Shown here piece by piece: positions 53,539-61,622 of a stretch of DNA of 64,000 nt; within the stretch, counting starts at the first letter, position 1, and the number at the start of each line of letters is the position of its first letter. The notes under the pieces are model-generated. The model ran no database searches. It was given only the letters and a program-made list of their open reading frames with translations, and was not told the DNA's origin. Position numbers and translations under genes: made by a program. The DNA is from Rhodophyticola porphyridii. GTDB taxonomy: Bacteria > Pseudomonadota > Alphaproteobacteria > Rhodobacterales > Rhodobacteraceae. The stretch spans positions 1 to 64,000 of the forward strand of contig NZ_RCNT01000010.1 of assembly GCF_003688285.1 (NCBI RefSeq). The letters run 5' to 3'.

Positions 53539-54770
53539 CTCGCGGGCACGCCTCGCCATGGCTGACGTTTGAACCAGCTGACACTGTAGGCCACGCAAAC
53601 CAGCAGCGCCATGCCGATCAGGTTGGCAAGGGTGACGGTTGCCACATCCCGGCCCAACTGGTCCAGCACGAAGCCGGTGAACCGGGCCAGCACCATCGAA
53701 AACAGGAACACCGCCAGGGATTGCTGCCCCACCTTGGTGGTCAGCCGGATCGCCGTGGCCCGGAACCGCGCGAATATCCCGGTACCGGTCACGATGAGGT
53801 TGCGGCCACCATCGCCCGCCACCGCATAGCCCAGATAGGCCAGCGCCAGAAACTGCACATAGCGCAGGATGCCGAAATCGGTTTTGCTGAACCAGCCCCG
53901 GTTTTCCATCCGCCATTCGCGGGCCCAGTCGAACCCGAACTCCCGCACACCGATATTCGAGAGCGGGACGTTGGCCAGCACGATCACAAGCGAGAGCCCG
54001 ACCAGCACGCGGTTGAGTGGTGGCGCCGGAATCCAGCCACGCATGAAGGCAAACCCGGTGAAGAAGACAAGCTGCCAGCCAAACGGGTTGAAGAACCAGC
54101 GCCGGTCCGACCATGGCTCGGCGGGCAGCGACAGATGCAGGTACCCGAGCCCCACCCAGTCCAGAAGCGCGCCCTGAGCAAAGAACCACAGCGCAAGCGA
54201 CATCCCCGCCAGCAGCCACAGGTTCACCCGCGACAGCGCCATCACGAGCGGGATCATCACCAAAACCACCATATACATCGGCAGAATGTCAAAATAGTTC
54301 GGCACATAGGTCAGTGTCAGGAGGCCCACCAGTTGCGGCCCAGGATCGGAAAAGAACCGCCACAGATTCAGCGTTCCGATATAGACCGTATCGGACACTG
54401 CCGCCAGATCGATGGCGGCCAGCATCCCGGCGATGATGACGAACATGCCGATATGGGCCCAATAGACCTGCCAGACCCGATACCCGACCCGGGCCGTGCC
54501 AAGTCGCCAGCCGGCGCGGTCGAACGCGCCGCCAAAGGCGATGGCCGACGCCATGCCCGAGCAGAACACGAACATTTCGGTCGCGTCGGAAAACCCCCAT
54601 CGCGCCGGAATCCACGAGGTGAAGAAATTGCCCGGCGTATGGGCAAAGAGGATGATGAACATCGCGATGCCACGGTAGAAATCCAGCCGCGGGTCGCGCA
54701 CGCGCACAACCGGCGCGGAAACCCGGCTGCTGGCCTTTGACGGCAGCTCTGCATCGAGGGTTGAAGCCAT
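53535..54770 (-). CDS. opgC: OpgC-type membrane acyltransferase (glucan substitution)
   Basis: The 411-residue integral membrane protein has about ten segments and the OpgC/acyltransferase-3 start RLDFYRGIAMFIILFAHTPG. It also has TEMFVFCSGMASAIAFGGAF and VGQQSLAVFLFSMVLAR. OpgC adds succinyl groups to the glucan backbone. It is the first gene of opgCGH. The ATG at 54770 is preferred to a GTG two codons upstream. Confidence 0.9.
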   Translation of the reverse strand: MASTLDAELPSKASSRVSAPVVRVRDPRLDFYRGIAMFIILFAHTPGNFFTSWIPARWGFSDATEMFVFCSGMASAIAFGGAFDRAGWRLGTARVGYRVWQVYWAHIGMFVIIAGMLAAIDLAAVSDTVYIGTLNLWRFFSDPGPQLVGLLTLTYVPNYFDILPMYMVVLVMIPLVMALSRVNLWLLAGMSLALWFFAQGALLDWVGLGYLHLSLPAEPWSDRRWFFNPFGWQLVFFTGFAFMRGWIPAPPLNRVLVGLSLVIVLANVPLSNIGVREFGFDWAREWRMENRGWFSKTDFGILRYVQFLALAYLGYAVAGDGGRNLIVTGTGIFARFRATAIRLTTKVGQQSLAVFLFSMVLARFTGFVLDQLGRDVATVTLANLIGMALLVCVAYSVSWFKRQPWRGVPAR

Positions 54771-54797
54771 GGTCACCGCGCTTGCTTTCTAACAGGT

Positions 54798-56171
54798 CTA
54801 TTCAGCCGGAACACGCGCACCGCCCCGCGCCGCGTCACGCCCCTCGGCGATCAGGGTCTGCCTTGCGCGAGCATATCCGTCAACGCAGCCGCCACGATGC
54901 GCGATGCGGTCGGCCAGAATCCCCTCCGCTTCCTTCAGAAACCCGGCGCGGATCCCCGCGTCGATGGTAAGGCGTTCGAACACATCCCGCTGCGCGTGGC
55001 TGCCACCTGCCTGTTGCATGGATTTACGCGCCCGCGCAAGCGCAAGGAAGGCCTGTGCAAAATGCCCTTCGCCGAAGGCTTCGAGCCCCACGGCGGCGGA
55101 CAGGCCCGGATTGGCCATCGCCTTCTGGATATCGGTCCGGGCGTTTTGCGCATCCCGGTGCAAACGCCCCATGAGATCACGGATCGCGGCATCGCGGTGA
55201 TCGCCGATCAGCGCCAGAAGGTAGTGCAGATCGGCAAAGATCAGGCAGCCGTCTTCGGTGCGGCTCGCGGAAATCTCCGCCAGTTCTTCCCAGCGACGGC
55301 CCACATCCACGCCCTCCAGCTCCAGACGGCTCAACAGCGAGGTCGCGTTAGAGATATCGCGGTAGTCATCGGTCTTCTCGCGGCGGATTTCGGTGTCGTA
55401 AAGCTCCAGAACGCGGCCGATCTGCCCCAGATCCAGATGCATCAGGGCCTTGTGCCACCACACGTGATAGCGGAAGTTGTTGCAATGCGCCCAGGCGGCT
55501 TCGCGGCCCGCCAGCCAATCGATCCCGCCCTTGGCATCGGCGGTCATGTCATGGACATGGGCCACCGCATGCAAACCCCACGCGTCGTCTGGCGCAAGGT
55601 CCAGGGCTGCCCGGCCTGCCACCCGCGCTGCCGCGTATTCGCCGGTTTCCTCAAGCGTGAAGGCATGGCAGCCCATCATGTAGCCGCGCGCCGGATGGTC
55701 CTCGCCATAGGCCGGCATCGCGCCTGCCACCGCGCGGCGCATGCCCGCGCTGTCCCCCAGCACAAAGCGCAGGGCATGGTCGAGTTTCACCGCCAGCGCA
55801 TCGCCGGGATGGGCCCGCAGAAGAACCGCGAAGACCTCCGTCGCGCGGGTGGGCTGGCCCTGCATCCAGAGGCTCAGCGCCTCCACATAGCGCCGCTCGC
55901 GCGGGGTGACGGTCTGCACGGTCGATGCGACGCGGGCCTGCGTCAGCGCCGCGCTGGCAGGGGCGATCAGTTCGCGCCGGCCCAGAAGCAGATAGAACAT
56001 CGCCTTGACCGCGTGGCCAAGCGCGAAGTCCGGCGCCGCGTTCAGCGTATCGGCCAGATGGGTGGGCGTCGCCGCCCCATGGGCTAGAAACGCCATCTGT
56101 GTCGCGTTCCAGCTGCTCAGCGCCGGGCCGGGGGCCAGCGTGACGGTCTGGCCGAAGATATCCTGGGTCAT
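54798..56171 (-). CDS. TPR-type tetratricopeptide repeat protein
   Basis: The 457-residue soluble helical protein has repeated TPR-like helices (ALTQARVASTVQTVTPRERR, GRAALDLAPDDAWGLHAVAH, RVLELYDTEIRREKTDDYR). No signal peptide is seen. It resembles a widely conserved proteobacterial TPR family of unknown function. The ATG at 56171 is used because the longer frame starts with a different composition. Confidence 0.8.
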   Translation of the reverse strand: MTQDIFGQTVTLAPGPALSSWNATQMAFLAHGAATPTHLADTLNAAPDFALGHAVKAMFYLLLGRRELIAPASAALTQARVASTVQTVTPRERRYVEALSLWMQGQPTRATEVFAVLLRAHPGDALAVKLDHALRFVLGDSAGMRRAVAGAMPAYGEDHPARGYMMGCHAFTLEETGEYAAARVAGRAALDLAPDDAWGLHAVAHVHDMTADAKGGIDWLAGREAAWAHCNNFRYHVWWHKALMHLDLGQIGRVLELYDTEIRREKTDDYRDISNATSLLSRLELEGVDVGRRWEELAEISASRTEDGCLIFADLHYLLALIGDHRDAAIRDLMGRLHRDAQNARTDIQKAMANPGLSAAVGLEAFGEGHFAQAFLALARARKSMQQAGGSHAQRDVFERLTIDAGIRAGFLKEAEGILADRIAHRGGCVDGYARARQTLIAEGRDAARGGARVPAE

Positions 56172-56318
56172 GCGCCGCCTTTTTCTTTGATATGCACGCG
56201 TGTTCTGCATCGGGCTTAACAGGCAGCGATCGGCGGACACACGTCACAGTAAGGTGAATGACGGGAATGTGAGGGAAGCCCCCGCCGATCTGCCGGAAAG
56301 TTGAGCAGAACCCCGCTG

Positions 56319-57500
56319 TTAGGCCTTGGGCTTGACCCGCGACAGCACGGAATCGGTGTCCTGGCCGAAGCGCGGCGGGGCGCGGCGATAGCTGACCGGC
56401 GTGCGCGACAGATGCAGCGGATTGCCGATCAGACGGACCTCGCCGCCCTCGACATCGTCGCGCGGCATCGTGATGGCCATCTCCCGGGCCGCCACCTGAT
56501 CGGATGCAAACACCTGATCGACCGTCTGCACCGGCCCCACCGGCACGCCCGCCTGTTCCAGTTCCGCCACGATCCCGGCGCTGTTGCGCGCGGCCAGCAT
56601 CGGCGCGATCAGCGCGATCAGCGCCTCGCGATTTTCAAGCCGGGCGGGGTTTGTGGCGAAGCGCGGATCATCGGGCAGATCACCGGCACCCAGAACCCCG
56701 CAGAAGCGGCGAAACTGGCCGTCATTGCCCACCGCGACGATCACATGCCCGTCAAGAGTGGCGAAGACCTGATAGGGCACGATGTTCGGATGCCCGTTGC
56801 CGCGCCGCTCGGGCACCTGACCGGAGGTCAGATAATTGACGCCTTCGTTGATCAGCCACGCGATTTGCGTGTCCACCAGCGCCACGTCGATATGCTGCCC
56901 CTGTCCGGTGGCGTCCCGGTGGCGCAAGGCGGCCAGAATGCCCACGCAGGCATACATTCCGCACATCACATCGGCGATGCCCACACCGACCTTCATCGGC
57001 TGGCCATCCGGGTCGCCTGTCAGCGACATGATCCCCCCAAAGCCCTGCGCCATCAGGTCGTAGCCCGGTTTCGCGGCATTGGGGCCTGTCTGCCCGAAGC
57101 CCGAGATCGAGCAATAGACCAGCCGGGGAAAGCGCAAAAGGAGCGTTTCGGCATCCAGCCCGTAGCGGTTCAGCCCGCCGGGCTTGAAATTCTCGATCAC
57201 CACATCGGCTTCGGCGGCCAGCGCCAGAACCAGCGCCTGACCTTCGGGGGTCGCGATATCGGCGGCAACGGACAGCTTGTTCCGGTTCGCGGCCATGAAA
57301 TAGGCCGACAGATCCGACGGCGCGCCACCGGCGCCGGGTGCGAAAGGCGGCCCCCAACTGCGGGTATCGTCGCCACCGGTGCCCGGATTCTCGATCTTGA
57401 TGACTTCCGCCCCCAGATCGCCCAGCAACTGCGTGCAGGTCGGCCCGGCCAGTATCCGGCTGAGATCGAGGATTTTCAGACCGTCCAGCGCGCCCGGCAT
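56319..57500 (-). CDS. CaiB/BaiF-type CoA transferase (class III)
   Basis: The 393-residue protein begins ALDGLKILDLSRILAGPTC. It has DLGAEVIKIENPGTGGDDTR and GYDLMAQGFGGIMSLTGDPDGQ with the catalytic Asp. Class III transferases move CoA between carboxylic acids by an anhydride mechanism. It ends the ThDP-enzyme/CoA-transferase pair, one base after the ThDP gene stop. The substrate is unknown. Confidence 0.92.
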   Translation of the reverse strand: MPGALDGLKILDLSRILAGPTCTQLLGDLGAEVIKIENPGTGGDDTRSWGPPFAPGAGGAPSDLSAYFMAANRNKLSVAADIATPEGQALVLALAAEADVVIENFKPGGLNRYGLDAETLLLRFPRLVYCSISGFGQTGPNAAKPGYDLMAQGFGGIMSLTGDPDGQPMKVGVGIADVMCGMYACVGILAALRHRDATGQGQHIDVALVDTQIAWLINEGVNYLTSGQVPERRGNGHPNIVPYQVFATLDGHVIVAVGNDGQFRRFCGVLGAGDLPDDPRFATNPARLENREALIALIAPMLAARNSAGIVAELEQAGVPVGPVQTVDQVFASDQVAAREMAITMPRDDVEGGEVRLIGNPLHLSRTPVSYRRAPPRFGQDTDSVLSRVKPKA

Positions 57501-57501
57501 G

Positions 57502-59124
57502 CTAAATCCGCCCGTCATAGGCGTGTTGCCGGATGACCGCGGCGATGACGGTGAAGCGGTCGGCCTCCAGCGCCGCGGTCAACGCCGCCTTCAGGTCCGC
57601 GCGCGTTTCAACCGTGACCCCGTGGCCGCCGAAGGCCCGCCCGATGGCGGCGAAGTCGTGGCCCGCGAAATCCACACCCAGATTGGGCATCTGCCGCTGG
57701 CGTTGTTTCAACTCGATCAGTGCCAGCGAGCGGTCGACGAAGACCACGAAAACCGGGGCCTGCCCCAGCTCCGCCGCGGTCGCCAGATCGCCGGCCACCA
57801 TCAACAGCCCCGCATCGCCCGAAAAACTGACCACGGGGCGCTCGGGCGCGGCCAGTTTGGCGCCGATGGCCAGCGGTACGGCGCAGCCCATGGTGCAAAG
57901 CGCGGAGGATTGCAGCAACAGGCGCGGGGCCGGACAGCGCCACATCTGCGACAGCAGGATCCGATGTGCCCCGCTGTCCACAGTTGCGATCGTATCGGCG
58001 GGCAGAACCCTGCGGCATTCGTCGATCACCGCCGCCGGGCCCCATGCGTCATCCGCCGGAAAGGCCTCGGCCAGCGCGGACCGCGCCGCCGCGATCTCGT
58101 CGCCCAGCCAGGTGACGCGCGGGGCCACGCCATCCGAGAGCGCCGCCAGCGTCGCGCCGGTATCGGCCAGAAAGCTCAGGCTCGCCTGATGCATGTAATG
58201 GTGGTTGGGCGCGGCATGGATGTCGATCACCCGCTTGGTCGCGGGGTTCCACGGGTGCTGCCATCCGGGCCGCATCTCGATCGGGTCATATCCGACGAGA
58301 AGTATCAGATCGGCCCGGTCGACCAGCGGCAGCAGATGCCGGTCGGCCAGAGGCGACAGACCGGCCGCGCCAAGGCTCAGCGCATGGTCCTCGGGCAGGA
58401 CGCCCTTGGCCTTATAGGTGGTGATGACCGGGACCGCGTGGCTCTCCGCGAAACCGCGTAGCGCCTCCGCGCTGCCGTCGTAAAGCACGTCCAGTCCGGC
58501 CAGGATCAGCGGCCGCTCCGCCGCGCCCAGCCAGCGGCGCGCCGTCTCCAGATCGGGGCCTGCGGGCGCTGCGGGGCTCGCGGGCTTGCGCCTGATCCCC
58601 CGGTCCTGCGCGGGCGCATCGGCCACCGAGATCGGCACATCGATATGCACCGGGCCGGCCCGCCCCTCGGTGGCGATGCCGAGCGCCTTGTCGGCCACCA
58701 CATCCGCGGCCTGCGCCGTAAGCGTAAAGGTCGCCTTGGTGATCGGCTCGAACACCTTGCGATGGTCCAGAACCTGATGGGTATAGGTCTCCGCCTCATG
58801 GGCATCGACCGACCCGGTGATCACGATGAGCGGCACCCGGTCCTGATCGGCATTGGCTACCACATTGACGCCGTTCATGGCGCCGGGCCCCACGGTTGCC
58901 ACAAGGATCGCAGGCGCGCCATCCACGTGGTGCACCCCTTCGGCCATGAACCCGGCGGCGTTTTCGTGTTTGGCCAGGATGAAGCGGATACCCGCGCGGT
59001 CCAGCGCATCGATCACGGTCAGAACTTCGCCGCCCGGCATGCCGAAGGCGTGGCGGCACCCGGCCTCATACAGCCTTCGGGCAAGAACATCCGCCGCGCG
59101 GATCGAGTGAATCTCTGTCATCAT
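57502..59124 (-). CDS. Acetolactate-synthase-like ThDP-dependent enzyme
   Basis: The 540-residue protein has the three ThDP domains. The N-terminal part holds FILAKHENAAGFMAEG with the activating Glu, and the middle domain has LLVGYDPIEMRPGW. The C-terminal ThDP domain starts FSGDAGLLMVAGDLATA, where the usual GDG is GDA and the following NN is replaced by VDRS. It is paired with the CaiB-type transferase, so it may act on an acyl-CoA or 2-oxo acid. The reaction cannot be assigned. Confidence 0.85.
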   Translation of the reverse strand: MMTEIHSIRAADVLARRLYEAGCRHAFGMPGGEVLTVIDALDRAGIRFILAKHENAAGFMAEGVHHVDGAPAILVATVGPGAMNGVNVVANADQDRVPLIVITGSVDAHEAETYTHQVLDHRKVFEPITKATFTLTAQAADVVADKALGIATEGRAGPVHIDVPISVADAPAQDRGIRRKPASPAAPAGPDLETARRWLGAAERPLILAGLDVLYDGSAEALRGFAESHAVPVITTYKAKGVLPEDHALSLGAAGLSPLADRHLLPLVDRADLILLVGYDPIEMRPGWQHPWNPATKRVIDIHAAPNHHYMHQASLSFLADTGATLAALSDGVAPRVTWLGDEIAAARSALAEAFPADDAWGPAAVIDECRRVLPADTIATVDSGAHRILLSQMWRCPAPRLLLQSSALCTMGCAVPLAIGAKLAAPERPVVSFSGDAGLLMVAGDLATAAELGQAPVFVVFVDRSLALIELKQRQRQMPNLGVDFAGHDFAAIGRAFGGHGVTVETRADLKAALTAALEADRFTVIAAVIRQHAYDGRI

Positions 59125-59136
59125 GCTTCGGAGGTA

Positions 59137-59604
59137 TCAGCGTATGGCGGCGTTGGCGATGGCCTCGAATGCCGCGTCAAGCTCGGTCGCGGCGGCGGCC
59201 AGGTCCGCGCCGCCCTCGTCGAGATAGGGCGCAAACACGAAACCCGGAGTCTTGTAGGACAGGGTCGCGGTCCCGTCTTCATCTTCGGTCAGATAGAACC
59301 GTATCGGGGCCTCGATCATGGCGGCGGTCGACAGGTTCAGGATACGGACTGCATAGATATTGTTGAAGACGCCGACCACACGGTTTTCGGGGATCTCGAT
59401 GCCGCGCGCGCGGGCGGCGCCGGTCGGGCCAGCCTGCGTGACAACCGCGAATCCCTGATCGGCAACGGCGGTGCGCAGATCCTCCAACAACGTGGCGAAG
59501 GGCTTGCCGGTTTCCATCACGACCCAGCCCTCCCGGTGGGTTAGCGACTGGCCGGCGGCGAGACCGGTGGACAGGATCAACAGCAGAAGCGGCAGAATTC
59601 GCAT
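59137..59604 (-). CDS. Secreted DUF302-family protein
   Basis: The 155-residue protein has a signal peptide (MRILPLLLLILSTGLAAGQS) and the DUF302 fold (KPFATLLEDLRTAVADQGFAV, GARARGIEIPENRVVGVFNN, IRFYLTEDEDGTATLSYKTP). The family has no known function. It follows the ThDP gene's start region on the same strand, with only 12 bp between. Confidence 0.82.
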   Translation of the reverse strand: MRILPLLLLILSTGLAAGQSLTHREGWVVMETGKPFATLLEDLRTAVADQGFAVVTQAGPTGAARARGIEIPENRVVGVFNNIYAVRILNLSTAAMIEAPIRFYLTEDEDGTATLSYKTPGFVFAPYLDEGGADLAAAATELDAAFEAIANAAIR

Positions 59605-59781
59605 GGCATATCCACGAGCTTGACCAAACCATCATCCCAGATCGACCGGACCGCATACAGTCACAATTTCGAGACGGCGAAACCCGCCGCAGGCATGCCC
59701 GGCTCCGGGGCGACTGGCGAAGCCCGCGGCAACGCAGTAACGTCGCCGCACCGAGACCCGTCATGAAGGATGCCCGAGAGC

Positions 59782-60813
59782 ATGAGCGATACGACAAGCC
59801 GGATGCGGCACGAAATTCTGGAGATCCCCGAGGCCGTCGCCCGTTTGCTGGACCGTGGCCAGCCCGAGATCGCCAAGGTCGCCGAGGCCCTGAAAACACG
59901 CGACCCGCGTCTTGTGGTGACGGTGGCCCGCGGCTCCTCCGATCACGTCTGCACCTTCCTGAAATATGCGGTGGAGCTGGAACTGGGCCTGCCCGTCGCC
60001 TCCATCGGGCCGTCGGTGGCGTCTCTCTACGGGGCCGAGCTGCATCTGGACGGGGCGCTTTGCCTGTCGGTCTCGCAATCGGGCCAAAGCCCCGACATCG
60101 TGGCGCTGGCCAAATCGGCCACCAGGGGCGGGGCGCTTTCGGTCGCGGTCACCAACGATCCCGCCTCGCCGCTGGCGGAGGCGTCGGATCATTGCATCGG
60201 CATTCACGCCGGCCCGGAACGCAGCGTGGCCGCCACCAAGACCTTCGTGACTTCCGCAGTCGCCACGCTGATGCTGCTGGCCGAATGGAAAGGCGATGAC
60301 GCCCTGCGCAGTGCATTGCTGGACCTGCCCCGGCATCTGGATGCCGCGGCCCGCAAGGACTGGTCCCCGCTCAAGCAGGCCATCGGCGCACAACGGTCCC
60401 TGTTCACGCTGGGGCGCGGGCCGTCCTGGGCGATTTCGAACGAAGCGGCGTTGAAATTCAAGGAAACCTGTCAGATCCACGCGGAAAGCTATTCCGCCGC
60501 CGAGGTGCTGCACGGACCCGTCTCCATCGTCGAAGAGGGCTTTCCCGTGCTGTGTTTCACCGCCCGCGACGCCGCCGAGACACCGGTGGTGCAGGTCGCC
60601 GACGCGCTGGCGGAAAAAGGGGCGCGGGTTTTCGTCACCTCCGACCGGGCGGCGCGTGCAACCGCGCTCCCCCATATCCGCACGGACCATCGGCTGACCG
60701 ATCCGATCACGCTGATCGTGTCGTTCTACGCCATGGTCGAGCAGATCGCCCTTGACCGCGGTATCGACCCGGACACCCCGCGCCATCTGCGCAAGGTGAC
60801 CGAAACCGTGTGA
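59782..60813 (+). CDS. SIS-domain sugar isomerase/aminotransferase-like (GlmS C-terminal/AgaS type)
   Basis: The 343-residue protein has two SIS domains. It shows VTVARGSSDHVCTFLKYAVE, LCLSVSQSGQSPDIVALAK and AATKTFVTSAVATLMLLA in the first, and LGRGPSWAISNEAALKFKETC in the second. It likely deaminates or isomerises an amino-sugar phosphate. AAGGA lies 10 bp before the ATG at 59782; an in-frame ATG at 59770 is a weaker alternative. It is divergent from the DUF302 gene. Confidence 0.9.
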   Translation: MSDTTSRMRHEILEIPEAVARLLDRGQPEIAKVAEALKTRDPRLVVTVARGSSDHVCTFLKYAVELELGLPVASIGPSVASLYGAELHLDGALCLSVSQSGQSPDIVALAKSATRGGALSVAVTNDPASPLAEASDHCIGIHAGPERSVAATKTFVTSAVATLMLLAEWKGDDALRSALLDLPRHLDAAARKDWSPLKQAIGAQRSLFTLGRGPSWAISNEAALKFKETCQIHAESYSAAEVLHGPVSIVEEGFPVLCFTARDAAETPVVQVADALAEKGARVFVTSDRAARATALPHIRTDHRLTDPITLIVSFYAMVEQIALDRGIDPDTPRHLRKVTETV

Positions 60814-60902
60814 CATCGGAGGCGCGGGGCCGGCTTGCACATCGGCGACCGCCCGATCCCTGCCCCGCCGCCACCGGCTGATGCCTTTCCTTGCGCGCCC
60901 GA

Positions 60903-61412
60903 TCAGTTGCGGGAGGGAAAGATGCCCTGCAAGGCGATGATGTAGTTGATGCAGAGCGTCGGCTGCATGTTCTCGTGCGGGAGGCTGCCACCCGCGTTGG
61001 AAATCGAGGCCGGGTTGAGGGCGACCACGGGCGTGGTGACCGCCGAATAGATCGACGCGCGCGCCAGCAGATCGCCGCTCGGGCGGTCATTGTCGGCCGG
61101 CGCATTCACCACACTCATTTCGTGGTTGTGAGAGGGCATCTGGCTCGTGTTCAGCGTCACGTCCTCCACCCCTACACGCTGGCCGATCTGGCGCGGTGAC
61201 AGGCCGGGCCCGGTGCCGGCATGCATCGGCACGCGCCCCCGCAGATCGGGCAGGCCGAAACTGGTGCGCCCATCGCCGCCATAGGTCGTGCCAAGGATGC
61301 TGAAAAGGGCGGAGTTGCTTGAAATCGCGAGCAATTGTCCATCGCAGAAAGCCCAGTTGCGCGGTGCGAAATTTCCGGCAAACAACATGATCTGCCCAAT
61401 AAGCGGTTCCAT
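60903..61412 (-). CDS. Phage tail-collar domain protein (MdpB-like)
   Basis: The 169-residue protein begins MEPLIGQIMLFAGNFAPRNW and contains FCDGQLLAISSNSALFSILG, GTTYGGDGRTSFGLPDLRGR and NMQPTLCINYIIALQG. This is the classic collar/microcystin-dependent protein fold. It is a stand-alone gene with no phage tail neighbours, so it is better read as a domesticated surface or tail-fibre-like protein. Confidence 0.88.
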   Translation of the reverse strand: MEPLIGQIMLFAGNFAPRNWAFCDGQLLAISSNSALFSILGTTYGGDGRTSFGLPDLRGRVPMHAGTGPGLSPRQIGQRVGVEDVTLNTSQMPSHNHEMSVVNAPADNDRPSGDLLARASIYSAVTTPVVALNPASISNAGGSLPHENMQPTLCINYIIALQGIFPSRN

Positions 61413-61567
61413 TTTTGGTCTCCAAAGACTGTGAGTGTCGGGTCGCGTCAGCACGGCGCGTCGTGAACCGCGCTGATCCGGCAACGGTTATTCACGCCAC
61501 CCGGCGCTCTCTGTGTCCCAGCGCACAGAGCCGGAGAAATCCCCACGTTAATCATTCCGGCAAAACG

Positions 61568-61602
61568 GCATCCTGCGGCGCATTTGGCGCGCCGCAGGAT
61601 GC
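61568..61602. promoter_or_regulatory. Strong 14-bp stem-loop upstream of the giant repeat gene
   Basis: GCATCCTGCGGCGC and its exact complement (61568-61581/61589-61602) flank a 7-nt loop. It ends 20 bp before the ATG and 8 bp before the likely ribosome binding site GGGGA. No T-run follows on either side, so it is not a normal terminator. It is a candidate leader regulator or protein-binding palindrome. Confidence 0.55.
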
Positions 61603-61622
61603 CCAATACGGGGAACACGCAG

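Noticed and set aside
60903-61412. Prophage remnant around the tail-collar gene
   Set aside because: No other phage structural genes, integrase or att repeats surround it; single collar-domain genes are common in bacterial chromosomes.
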